NCBI GenBank assembly: GCA_022509105.1
Contig: JAFLTV010000021.1
Location: 1 to 35,933, forward strand
Source of the DNA: Muribaculaceae bacterium
GTDB lineage: Bacteria; Bacteroidota; Bacteroidia; Bacteroidales; Muribaculaceae
DNA length: 35,933 bases
Reading direction: 5' to 3'
In this document: positions 7,993 through 15,446 of the stretch, one piece after another
How positions within the stretch are numbered: position 1 is the first letter of the stretch
Layout: every line of letters starts with the position of its first letter
Notes under the pieces: generated by a model
The model's input: the letters and a program-made list of their open reading frames with translations, nothing else
The model's database searches: none
Told to the model about the DNA's origin: nothing
Program-made: the position numbers and the translations under genes

Positions 7993-9096
7993 ATGGTTAA
8001 ATTTCTTGATCTAAAAAAGATTAATGAAGTCCATAAGGAAGAAATTGAAAATGCCATCGGGAGCGTTCTTGAATCCGGATGGTATCTTCAAGGAAGCCTG
8101 ACGGAAAAATTCGAGAAAGACTATGCTTCTTATATAGGCACGGATTATTGTGTAGGTTGCGGGAATGGCCTTGACGCCCTGACTCTAATTTTAAGAGCCT
8201 ATATAGAATTAGGAGTGATGAAACCGGGAGATGAAGTTATTGTTCCCGCCAATACATATATAGCCTCGATAATCGCAATAACAAGGACAGGTCTCACTCC
8301 CGTCTTGGTTGAACCTTCAGAGGAAACCTTACAGATAGATCCCTCTCTTATCGAATCGGCTATAACACCGAAAACGAGGGCTATAATGATTGTGCATCTT
8401 TATGGCCGGAATGCGTTCGATGAAAGAATTGCGGAAATATGCCGTAAACATAACCTTAAACTTATTGAAGACAACGCCCAGGCCCATGGCTGTTTATATG
8501 AGGGTAAAAAAACCGGAAGCTTAGGGGACGCCGCCGGGCATAGTTTTTATCCCGGGAAAAATTTAGGTGCTTTAGGAGATGCAGGCGCTATCACAACTGA
8601 TGATAAAGCTCTCGCTGAAACCGTAAGGGCGCTTGGAAATTATGGCTCTGAAAAAAAGTATGTCTTTAAATATAAAGGGCTTAATTCCAGGATTGATGAA
8701 TTGCAGGCAGCTGTTTTAGATATAAAGCTGAAATATCTTGATGAAGAGAATGCCCGAAGAAAGGAGATTGCAAAAAGATATCTGAAGGAAATAAATAATC
8801 CGGAGATAAGGCTTCCAAAAGTGACTGATATGGATTCCCATGTTTTCCATATTTTCCCGATTTTCACTTTAAGACGCGATTCTCTTCAGGATTATTTAAA
8901 AGAAAAGGGTATCTCCACTTTAATTCATTATCCAATTCCCCCTCATCAACAGGAGGCTTATAAAGAATGGAAAGATTTATCCTTTCCTATAACTGAAAAA
9001 ATTCATAATGAAGAGTTATCTTTGCCTATCTCTCCGGTAATGACTGATGAAGAGGTGGATGAAGTTATAACCGCCTTGAATGAATGGTCTGCATAA
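7993..9096 (+). CDS. DegT/DnrJ/EryC1 sugar aminotransferase (FdtB/QdtB-like)
   Basis: PLP-dependent transaminase of nucleotide-linked keto sugars, 367 residues. The opening [20 protein letters not shown], the GNGLDAL turn, PANTYIAS and EDNAQAHG (D160 to the PLP nitrogen) are all in place, and the PLP lysine is K189 in [16 protein letters not shown]. The subfamily pattern fits enzymes that add an amino group at C3 of dTDP-3-keto-6-deoxyhexose, agreeing with the FdtA-like gene upstream. The expected product is a dTDP-3-amino-3,6-dideoxyhexose for surface glycans. The genes for dTDP-glucose synthesis (rmlA, rmlB) are not in the window. Confidence 0.87.
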   Translation: MVKFLDLKKINEVHKEEIENAIGSVLESGWYLQGSLTEKFEKDYASYIGTDYCVGCGNGLDALTLILRAYIELGVMKPGDEVIVPANTYIASIIAITRTGLTPVLVEPSEETLQIDPSLIESAITPKTRAIMIVHLYGRNAFDERIAEICRKHNLKLIEDNAQAHGCLYEGKKTGSLGDAAGHSFYPGKNLGALGDAGAITTDDKALAETVRALGNYGSEKKYVFKYKGLNSRIDELQAAVLDIKLKYLDEENARRKEIAKRYLKEINNPEIRLPKVTDMDSHVFHIFPIFTLRRDSLQDYLKEKGISTLIHYPIPPHQQEAYKEWKDLSFPITEKIHNEELSLPISPVMTDEEVDEVITALNEWSA

Positions 9097-9116
9097 CCCG
9101 AATAAACGTTTAAGAG

Positions 9117-9770
9117 ATGAAGAAACTTGTGATATTTGATCTTGACGGGACTTTGCTGAATACGATAGCGGATTTGGCTAAAGCTTGCAACTATGCGTTG
9201 GAATCAATGGGTTTTGCAACTCATCCCGTCCAGGCTTATGCTTATATGGTAGGAAACGGTGTGAGGAATCTTATGAAGAGAGCCCAGCCGGATGCAGATG
9301 ATGAAACAATTGATCAACTGCTCGAATATTTCAAGGAGTATTATAACGAGCATTGTCTCGACAACACAAAACCTTATCCGGGAATCAACGAACTTCTAAG
9401 CGCTTTGACGGAAAAAGGAATTGCTATAGCCGTGGCTTCCAATAAATATCAGGAAGCAACGGGAAAATTGATTGAAAAATGTTTCCCTGAATTTAATTTT
9501 GTAGCAGTCGAGGGACAACAGGAAGGAAGGCATAAAAAGCCTGATCCTTCAATCATATTTACAATCCTGGAAAAGCATCCCACTCCCAAAAGAGATGTGG
9601 TTTACGTAGGAGATTCGGCCGTAGATATAGAAACAGCCAAACGGGCCTGCGTGGAATCAATCGGAGTTTCCTGGGGTTTCCGTTCGCAAGCAGAGCTGAG
9701 AAGGGCCAATGCTGATTATATTGTGACCCATCCTTCAGAAATATTGGAAAGATTGAACGATGAATATTGA
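9117..9770 (+). CDS. HAD-family phosphatase, phosphoglycolate phosphatase-like
   Basis: A 217-residue haloacid dehalogenase-type hydrolase with a helical cap. Motif I is DLDGTLLNT with D8 and D10, motif II is S108 in VASNKY, the motif III lysine is K141 in KKPDP, and motif IV is GDSAVDIETA with D166 and D170. The DGT(L/V)xNT opening and helical cap after it are typical of Gph/PGP-like proteins, but HAD substrates cannot be assigned by sequence. It starts 20 bases after the aminotransferase stop and ends the six-gene run; only a weak TGTGTC/GACACA hairpin (9775-9801) follows it. Confidence 0.85.
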   Translation: MKKLVIFDLDGTLLNTIADLAKACNYALESMGFATHPVQAYAYMVGNGVRNLMKRAQPDADDETIDQLLEYFKEYYNEHCLDNTKPYPGINELLSALTEKGIAIAVASNKYQEATGKLIEKCFPEFNFVAVEGQQEGRHKKPDPSIIFTILEKHPTPKRDVVYVGDSAVDIETAKRACVESIGVSWGFRSQAELRRANADYIVTHPSEILERLNDEY

Positions 9771-9817
9771 GTTATGTGTCGAAACCAATTATTTTGACAC
9801 AACGCTTTAAGGTGAAA

Positions 9818-10146
9818 TTATTCCTCAGCCGGAGAAATCATTTCTTTAATTTGCGGTGTTTCCTCAGTTATTTTGCTATCCTCTTTGTAATCCTCTTCTT
9901 TGCCATCTTTCATGCCGAAAGAAGGATAGAGCATCCTTTTCAATCCCCATTTTGCAATCGCAACACCTCCGGCTATTCCTCCCAACAACAGGCCGATTAC
10001 TCCTACAGTGCCGTTGATGAAGCCCGCTTCTGTTGTAGAAAGTCCGAGGCCTCCGATCTCTTTAGAAGCAACGAGGAAAGGTTGCACAAGCTTCACGCAG
10101 AGCGCCTCCGGAAAACGATACAGCAACATGAAGGCCAGGGCTATAA
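9818..10146 (-). pseudogene. Truncated, internally deleted copy of the AmpG-like MFS gene
   Basis: Positions 9873-10146 align with 11861-12509 of the intact MFS gene with a single gap: 9873-9927 matches 11861-11915 and 9928-10146 matches 12291-12509. The missing 375 bases are a multiple of three, so the remaining frame is open. I count seven base differences in 274 (about 97% identity); the five in the transmembrane-coding part are all synonymous. The fragment has its own C-terminal tail (KITEETPQIKEM, stop at 9818), different from the intact gene. Everything N-terminal to the loop before IALAFMLLYRF is absent. A start at 10156 could still give 112 residues with about three membrane helices, but a working transporter is not possible. 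Confidence 0.85.
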
Positions 10147-10214
10147 ATCCGGACAATGAGGGAAAGGACTTGCTAAAAGAGGAATTATAAGTTTGATAAT
10201 TGTCAATAAAAATA

Positions 10215-10238
10215 CCTGAACTCCTTTCTAAGTTCAGG
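10215..10238 (-). terminator. Terminator after the T9SS-like secreted protein gene
   Basis: CCTGAACT (10215-10222) pairs with AGTTCAGG (10231-10238) and on the - strand is followed by TATTTTTATT. It lies 30 bases past the stop of the gene at 10269. Confidence 0.65.
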
Positions 10239-10268
10239 CATTTCTACAAAAGTATTATTATTGTATTT

Positions 10269-11249
10269 TCAGAAGGCAAATTTTATGATAGCCTTTTCTG
10301 ATTTGAGAATATACATCCCTTTTTGATTTAATGGAATGAATTTATCTTTGCCATCATATAAGAGTGTCCCTTTTAAATCATAAACCTTTAATGTTTCGTT
10401 TGGATCAACATTCCCAACTAATATTCCATCTGTTTCTCTCGTAATTGAAATACGATTTCGTGGGTCTATTTGAAGGGTTGATACTCCGGCACTTTCCACC
10501 ATTAGTATTTCTAAAGTATTTTCTCCGGAAAGAGGATTTGTAACAAATTTATTATCTTCAAGGTTTTCTGTTACGTCCTCATCATTGAAAATTACTGAAT
10601 AAATATCCCAACCTTCAAGTGGTTCTATTTCAATAGTAGCCATTGCTCCATAGGGATAAGTCATATCAAGAACATATGTTTGATTTCCATAAATACTAAG
10701 AGTGGCTTCTCCTATATTCCCGGTATTTCCATTGGTTCCTTCTTTCTCTATAGTGTATAATGTAAAGTTAGAACTATCATTTAAGTCAGTAATTTGAACG
10801 TAAGGATTATCTCGTATTATTACAATTTCTCTTCCTGGGCATGAGCCTAAAAATTCACCATTTTCATTATAAACATAATATTGATTGTTGTTCTCCTTCC
10901 AAACAATGAATTCAAAAAGATCATCATTATTGAATAAATATTGTGTGACCAGTACACCATATGCTTTTGCCGGTTCGGCACCTGTTACATCTAAATAATC
11001 AATATAACCGGCTCCCACCATTGATGCACTAATTTGAAAGGAATGAACAGTTTCAAAATTAGAATTTAGAACATTTATGGTAGCACTATTTTCATTTCCA
11101 TTGATGGTAGCAAAAACAGCATTCTCCTGGGAAAAATATGCATATTTCAAATTACTTGTTGTGTAATTGTGTGGAGTGAAAGACACGGTTTGCGCTTGAA
11201 TACCTATAGTTCCTAAAAGGCCCAAACACATTAATAAAAAATTTTTCAT
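10269..11249 (-). CDS. Secreted protein with C-terminal T9SS type A-like sorting domain
   Basis: A 326-residue protein of unknown function. Residues 1-19 form a signal peptide (LLMCLGLLGTIGIQA, then QT). The body is beta-rich and N/D/E/T-rich. Near residues 190-250 it has the pattern GWDIYSVIFNDEDVT...NPLSGENTLEI, a repeat unit common in Bacteroidales surface proteins. The end, GILVGNVDPNETLKVYDLKGTLLYDG...LNQKGMYILKSEKAIIKF, has the order of a type IX secretion sorting domain (hydrophobic strand, VYDxxG, GxYIL, K near the end). The ATG at 11249 follows the structured region 11264-11646, which may control it. Surface attachment is inferred; the ligand is unknown. Confidence 0.8.
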   Translation of the reverse strand: MKNFLLMCLGLLGTIGIQAQTVSFTPHNYTTSNLKYAYFSQENAVFATINGNENSATINVLNSNFETVHSFQISASMVGAGYIDYLDVTGAEPAKAYGVLVTQYLFNNDDLFEFIVWKENNNQYYVYNENGEFLGSCPGREIVIIRDNPYVQITDLNDSSNFTLYTIEKEGTNGNTGNIGEATLSIYGNQTYVLDMTYPYGAMATIEIEPLEGWDIYSVIFNDEDVTENLEDNKFVTNPLSGENTLEILMVESAGVSTLQIDPRNRISITRETDGILVGNVDPNETLKVYDLKGTLLYDGKDKFIPLNQKGMYILKSEKAIIKFAF

Positions 11250-11263
11250 AATATTAAGTATCT

Positions 11264-11646
11264 GCCTTTAGTCTCCCCAGATCAGGCGTTTATGGATTAA
11301 AATAATAAAAAGCGCAGGAGTCTGTACTGTTACTCGTCCTACTCTTCAAGGTCTTCGCATTACCCAATCACTGTTGAACGAGTAACGCAGAAGCCTACGC
11401 TGAATATGAATAATATACATCAAGTCATGACGTTCTCACGTCTTAACAAGACGAATAAATCATATCCGCTTGACATCTGCCGTTACTTCATTCTTGACAG
11501 TGATTTTTCAAAAGTTGCGAAGTTTTGAAGGGTCAAGAATCAAGAGTCAGCAAACGCTCTTCATAAAAATTTTCAGGATTTTTCATCCCGGCTTTACCCT
11601 CCCACATTGCCCATTACCGGGCTTCTGCAGAGACGGTAAAGCACCG
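11264..11646 (-). ncRNA. Candidate structured RNA: long leader or free ncRNA, unknown class
   Basis: A gene-free stretch dense in exact inverted repeats. Perfect pairs (+ coordinates): 11591-11598/11635-11642 (8), 11490-11498/11532-11540 (9), nested 11507-11513/11523-11529 (7), 11329-11337/11378-11386 (9), 11439-11444/11448-11453 (6), 11429-11433/11438-11442 (5), 11609-11612/11619-11622 (4), and a long-range 9-bp match 11387-11395/11620-11628. A 7-bp helix with one G-U (11312-11318/11394-11400) is followed on the - strand by TTTTTATTATT, like a terminator. The -7 motif at 11647-11654 gives a 5' end near 11640. CATTACC recurs at 11358-11364 and 11612-11618. The last hairpin (11264-11267/11284-11287) lies 15 bases before the ATG at 11249. 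It lacks tmRNA, RNase P, SRP or TPP hallmarks. Strand choice rests on the promoter and T-run and is not certain. Confidence 0.6.
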
Positions 11647-11654
11647 CAAATTTA
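11647..11654 (-). promoter_or_regulatory. Promoter -7 element for the structured RNA
   Basis: On the - strand TAAATTTG, an exact TAnnTTTG match, placed just upstream of the outermost helix of the structured region. No clear TTG is found at -33, so confidence is moderate. Confidence 0.45.
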
Positions 11655-11716
11655 ATCAATTAATTACATATTTTCATTATTTTCACCGAATTTATTTCTA
11701 ATTTGGCAATGGAATC

Positions 11717-11760
11717 CCCCGAGTGTTTCTGTTGAAAAACAAACCTCGGGGTTTTGTCTT
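11717..11760 (+). terminator. Terminator-like hairpin pointing rightward, without an obvious gene
   Basis: CCCCGAG (11717-11723) and GTTT (11725-11728) pair with AAAC (11741-11744) and CTCGGGG (11745-11751), with one bulged T. The tail GTTTTGTCTTTTT is on the + strand; the - strand side has no T-run. The MFS gene ends at 11806 on the - strand, so the hairpin is downstream of it but oriented for a + strand transcript. It may still slow or protect the MFS mRNA end. Confidence 0.55.
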
Positions 11761-11805
11761 TTTAACTAATTTACCTTGGTTTACTAATCTTGTAAATGAG
11801 ATTTT

Positions 11806-13212
11806 TCAATTTGTTGATGAACTTGTCAATGGAGATTTATTAGGCTTCGAGGAGGTGAAATTGCTATCCTCTTCATAATCCTCTTCTTTGCCATCTTTCA
11901 TGCCGAAAGAAGGATTGATCTTCAGGAATGAGCAAACAAGGAAGGTAACCAAGGAAGAAAGCACCACTACCCAGAAAAAATTCACGAAACCCTGGGGTGT
12001 ACCCGTTGCAAAGAAATCATAGTTCTGCAACCATTCCTGGAGCCATCCGGCAAACATTCCCGGAATCATCATTCCTATGGCCATAAATGCCGTGCAGAAG
12101 GCATAATGTGATGTTGCGTTTTCCCCGCGACTGAAATATATGAGATAAAGCATATAGGCGGAAAATCCGAAACCATATCCGAATTGTTCAAGTCCTATTG
12201 CAATGGCGATCATGTGAAAGCTTTCCGGTTGCCACATGGCAAGAAAACAATAGAAAATGCAGGGAAGAGTAAGCGAACCAGCCATAAGCCAGAGCATCCT
12301 TTTCAATCCCCATTTTGCAATGGCGACACCTCCGGCTATTCCTCCCAACAACAGACCGATTACTCCTACAGTGCCGTTGATGAAGCCCGCTTCTGTTGTG
12401 GAAAGTCCGAGGCCTCCGATCTCTTTAGAAGCAACGAGGAATGGTTGCACAAGCTTCACGCAGAGCGCCTCCGGAAAACGATACAGCAACATGAAGGCCA
12501 GGGCTATAATAATGTGGGGCTTTTTGAAGAATGTTGAAAAAGTGGATAGAAAATCTTTGAAAATATTCTTATAGGTCACATCTTTCCTTGGCTGATCTTC
12601 TTTGGTTTTTGGGATAGCAAACCAATGATATAATGCAATGCCAAGGAAAAATAGAGACAGAATTCCAAAAACATAGCTCCATGCAACAGGAATATTCCCG
12701 GTGGAGGTTTCCCAATATCCGGCCAGCATGACGAGTCCTCCTTGTCCTGCTATGCTGGCAACACGATAGAAAGTGGAACGCACTCCCACAAAAGAGGCCT
12801 GTTCATGAGAAGACAATCCCAGGATGTAAAATCCGTCGGCTGCTACATCATGAGTGGCTGAGAAAAATGCAATCAGCCAGAAAACAATCAAAGTTGACGT
12901 AAAAAAGAAACTGCCCGGAAGCAGCAGAGCGATGGCTGCCATTGATATTCCCATCAGGAGCTGCATGGTCAGTATCCACCACCTCTTTGTTTTGAAAATA
13001 TCAATAAAGGGGCTCCAGAACGGTTTTATAACCCATGGAAGATATAGCCAGCCGGTGAAAAAAGCCATGGTGCCGATATCAATACCCATATTGACATACA
13101 TGAGCACGGTCAGAGTGTTGACGGCAAAATAGGGCAGACCCTCGGCCACATATAGCGAAGGTATCCACCACCAGGGAGACTTTTCTTTATTCAAACGTAA
13201 ATTTTCTTTCAT
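11806..13212 (-). CDS. AmpG-like MFS permease
   Basis: A 468-residue, about twelve-helix inner-membrane transporter. The start (WWWIPSLYVAEGLPYFAVNTLTVLMY, then PWVIKPFWSPFIDIFKTKRWWI) has the pattern of AmpG permeases, which import anhydromuropeptides for cell-wall recycling. HDVAADGFYI and the helix pair LGLSTTEAGFINGTVGVIGLLLGGIAGG are also family-like. Its ATG overlaps the DUF4922 stop by four bases (ATGA). It is the last gene of the amidase-GT2-DUF4922-MFS operon, and an amidase as first gene fits muropeptide import; the substrate is still inferred. A decayed near copy of its 3' half lies at 9818-10146. The hydrophilic tail after KINPSFGMKDG differs between the copies. Confidence 0.85.
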   Translation of the reverse strand: MKENLRLNKEKSPWWWIPSLYVAEGLPYFAVNTLTVLMYVNMGIDIGTMAFFTGWLYLPWVIKPFWSPFIDIFKTKRWWILTMQLLMGISMAAIALLLPGSFFFTSTLIVFWLIAFFSATHDVAADGFYILGLSSHEQASFVGVRSTFYRVASIAGQGGLVMLAGYWETSTGNIPVAWSYVFGILSLFFLGIALYHWFAIPKTKEDQPRKDVTYKNIFKDFLSTFSTFFKKPHIIIALAFMLLYRFPEALCVKLVQPFLVASKEIGGLGLSTTEAGFINGTVGVIGLLLGGIAGGVAIAKWGLKRMLWLMAGSLTLPCIFYCFLAMWQPESFHMIAIAIGLEQFGYGFGFSAYMLYLIYFSRGENATSHYAFCTAFMAIGMMIPGMFAGWLQEWLQNYDFFATGTPQGFVNFFWVVVLSSLVTFLVCSFLKINPSFGMKDGKEEDYEEDSNFTSSKPNKSPLTSSSTN

Positions 13213-14072
13213 TTTTCATTATGCTCCCAGTTGTTTTCCAAGCCGGTCTGACTGTAAATCTCCTTAATTTCATCATCAGAGATAAGTTTGAAGTCTTCTT
13301 CAAAGGGTGTGACAATCACTCCCGCCATGTCTATAGCCCCCGGACTCACTGCCCGTCGTTGTGGGGGAGAAAGAAAATAAAAGTCGGGGCGATGTGCCTT
13401 TCTGCCGATGATTAGAAATCTTATTTTATCATTTTCCGATTTCCAGAAATATGAGTTAATTGGCGTTTCCCAGTTTGAGGCTAATGATGTTGGCATTGTG
13501 CCGGCTATAATTTTGAAAGGCAGGTCGAGAGTGAACATTATATTATTAAAGATTCCTCCATCGCCCTCTTCCCATCTGCTGTCTAAAAGATTTATAAGAG
13601 GGAGAGTCTTCATAGGCACAGCCTGATAATGACAATGATCGGGAGCTGAAGCTCCGGCTCCGTCGTCGTTATAGAACACAGCCATTCCGGGCAATTTTTG
13701 TGCAAGTCCGGTGGCTGTTTCAGCATTGAAACATTGAGGCTTGTGACTTTCAGAAGCTATTGTGAAATGATAAGGAAGGATTGGATAAGGATTGACAAGC
13801 AATTGATAACCGGGTATGATTTCAATTGATTGTTGTTCAGTCGGTCGATTTTCCGAGCAGAGGAAGCAAGTTCTTTTCTTTATAGCATCCGGATTTACAT
13901 TTGCCAATGTGGAAACTTTCCTTGAAGGATTATATTGCACATATCCCTTAAGATCTCCGACAATGAAAGGTTTTCTTTCAATTGATTCGAGGGCTTTGCA
14001 ACTATTCGCAGCCAATGGCCATTCAGCAAGCTGACGGTTGTAAAAGTCTTTTAAAAAATCAGGGACTTTCAT
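13209..14072 (-). CDS. DUF4922 protein, GalT/HIT-like nucleotidyltransferase or phosphorylase
   Basis: A 287-residue soluble protein. C69-x-x-C72 (CFLC), NPYP at 94-97, H102 (YHFTI) and H146-C-H148-Y-Q150 follow in the order seen in galactose-1-phosphate uridylyltransferase (CxxC zinc pair, a histidine, HPHxQ with the nucleophilic histidine). GDP-hexose phosphorylases of the HIT superfamily share the HxHxQ layout. It probably handles a nucleotide-linked sugar or sugar phosphate; the substrate is unknown. The ATG at 14072 is preferred to an upstream TTG at 14099, which would overlap the GT2 gene and extend the protein beyond its conserved start. Its stop overlaps the MFS start by four bases. 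Confidence 0.8.
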   Translation of the reverse strand: MKVPDFLKDFYNRQLAEWPLAANSCKALESIERKPFIVGDLKGYVQYNPSRKVSTLANVNPDAIKKRTCFLCSENRPTEQQSIEIIPGYQLLVNPYPILPYHFTIASESHKPQCFNAETATGLAQKLPGMAVFYNDDGAGASAPDHCHYQAVPMKTLPLINLLDSRWEEGDGGIFNNIMFTLDLPFKIIAGTMPTSLASNWETPINSYFWKSENDKIRFLIIGRKAHRPDFYFLSPPQRRAVSPGAIDMAGVIVTPFEEDFKLISDDEIKEIYSQTGLENNWEHNEK

Positions 14073-14088
14073 GCAGACGTCTTTCTGA

Positions 14089-15438
14089 TTAATCAACAAT
14101 TTCCGAATTGGAATCCAGGTCCATATTGGCTCTTATGCGGGCAATAAGTTCCACTGAACGTATGAAATCCTTATATTCGTTGTTAGCGTTTGTTTTTTCA
14201 ATCGATAAATCTGCATCACTGTTTCCACTCCATCTGCGGCAATAATAGATCGGTTCATAAATTCTACCCACGGTATAATCCCGGCTGATCCTTAAAGCCA
14301 TGGCATAATCTTCTCCATAATTTACATTAGGAAACAGAATATTTCTCACCAGTTTGGTCTGGAAAGCGCGAGGAGCGCCGAACCCGTTAATTCTTAAGGC
14401 ATTGTTGGCTCCGTTAAGGTCCGACCATTCTCTATGTGCGATAAGTCCCGGAGGTATAGGATTCAAGTCGAAATCGGTCATCATATACGAGCCTACCACC
14501 ATTCCGCAATTTTCCCTGTGGAATTTATCGACAATCTTTTTCAGAGTGAATTTATCCGCATAAATATCATCCGAATCCAGTTGCACGGCAAAACGGCCGC
14601 ACATGGGAGAAAGAATAGCTTTGTTCCAACAACCGCCAATGCCGAGATTCTCAGATTCCTTTATGTCTATAACGATCAATTTCGGATCATTGAAAGAAGC
14701 CAGAATCTCGCGGGTGCCGTCTGTGCTGGAATTGTCAACAACAATTACATTATAATCAAAATAAGTCTCTTGCATTAATGCAGACTCTACGGCATCCTTG
14801 ATAGTGTTCACCCTGTTTTTCACAGGTATTATGATAGAGGCTTCAACCGGGAATCCTTCATCCGAACTGTCTTTTTCAACCTGTCGCGGATGAACCATGG
14901 CTCCCGATGCAATAAGGAAATCTGTGAAGATTCTTTCCATGTATGATTGATAGACAGCATTTCGGGGATTTACATAGTCATGCTGTTTGTCTCCGCTTTT
15001 ACGGAAATCGATTTTACTGACAGTGTAAAGATATTCGGGCACCGCTGCAATAGTGCGTCCCACCGACATATTCAGCCGTAGTTCATACCATCCGCCATCG
15101 GGGGCATCTTCCACGAAATCTTCCATATCTTCGGAAGCGGCGATAGCATCGGCCACATTCAGCATTACAAGGGGCCCGAAGTCAAAATCATCACGAACTG
15201 ATCCGAACTGATAATCGATCACGGGATGCAGGGTTACTTCCCCGTTATGTTCTTCGCGGTAGTTGCAATAGGTGATGGTCGAGTCTGCATCCGAGGCAAT
15301 CCCTTCCATCCTTTGCATATAATTGTCGTCGAGTTGATAAGGACGGTCGTCAAGCTGAATGACTATGAATTGTTCAAGTCCTCCGTTAAGAATTTCCTCT
15401 CGGAAGGTTTTTATGTCTTTAAATCTTATAATCCTCAT
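14089..15438 (-). CDS. Family 2 glycosyltransferase with a degenerate N-terminal half
   Basis: A 449-residue protein without signal peptide or membrane helix. Residues 198-410 are a GT-A domain: [10 protein letters not shown] (200-209), [10 protein letters not shown], the DxD-type QLDSDD (287-291) and the acceptor-side motif [13 protein letters not shown] (373-385). Residues 1-150 look like a second copy of the C-terminal part of such a domain without the nucleotide-binding half: [27 protein letters not shown] (114-140) parallels [25 protein letters not shown] (375-399). It starts 8 bases after the amidase stop and ends 16 bases before the DUF4922 start. The donor and acceptor are unknown; the neighbouring GalT-like protein suggests a shared nucleotide sugar. 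Confidence 0.85.
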   Translation of the reverse strand: MRIIRFKDIKTFREEILNGGLEQFIVIQLDDRPYQLDDNYMQRMEGIASDADSTITYCNYREEHNGEVTLHPVIDYQFGSVRDDFDFGPLVMLNVADAIAASEDMEDFVEDAPDGGWYELRLNMSVGRTIAAVPEYLYTVSKIDFRKSGDKQHDYVNPRNAVYQSYMERIFTDFLIASGAMVHPRQVEKDSSDEGFPVEASIIIPVKNRVNTIKDAVESALMQETYFDYNVIVVDNSSTDGTREILASFNDPKLIVIDIKESENLGIGGCWNKAILSPMCGRFAVQLDSDDIYADKFTLKKIVDKFHRENCGMVVGSYMMTDFDLNPIPPGLIAHREWSDLNGANNALRINGFGAPRAFQTKLVRNILFPNVNYGEDYAMALRISRDYTVGRIYEPIYYCRRWSGNSDADLSIEKTNANNEYKDFIRSVELIARIRANMDLDSNSEIVD

Positions 15439-15446
15439 TTCGGTTT

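Noticed and set aside
9767-10159. 130-codon + strand frame after the Gph-like gene
   Set aside because: It is the complementary reading of the MFS gene remnant, which has clear protein homology on the - strand.
11264-11646. Retron msr-msd, tmRNA, RNase P RNA or integron attC
   Set aside because: There is no reverse transcriptase or integrase nearby, no 3' CCA or alanine-tRNA-like end, no GAGGAAAGTCC-type RNase P core, and no GTTRRRY box pairs.
11470-11655. 61-codon + strand open frame inside the structured region
   Set aside because: It runs through the inverted repeats, has no start context, and its residues show no protein-like pattern; the RNA structure explains the sequence better.
14073-14099. 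TTG start nine codons upstream for the DUF4922 gene
   Set aside because: It lies within the GT2 coding end and adds residues without conserved character; the ATG at 14072 has an AGAAAG upstream.
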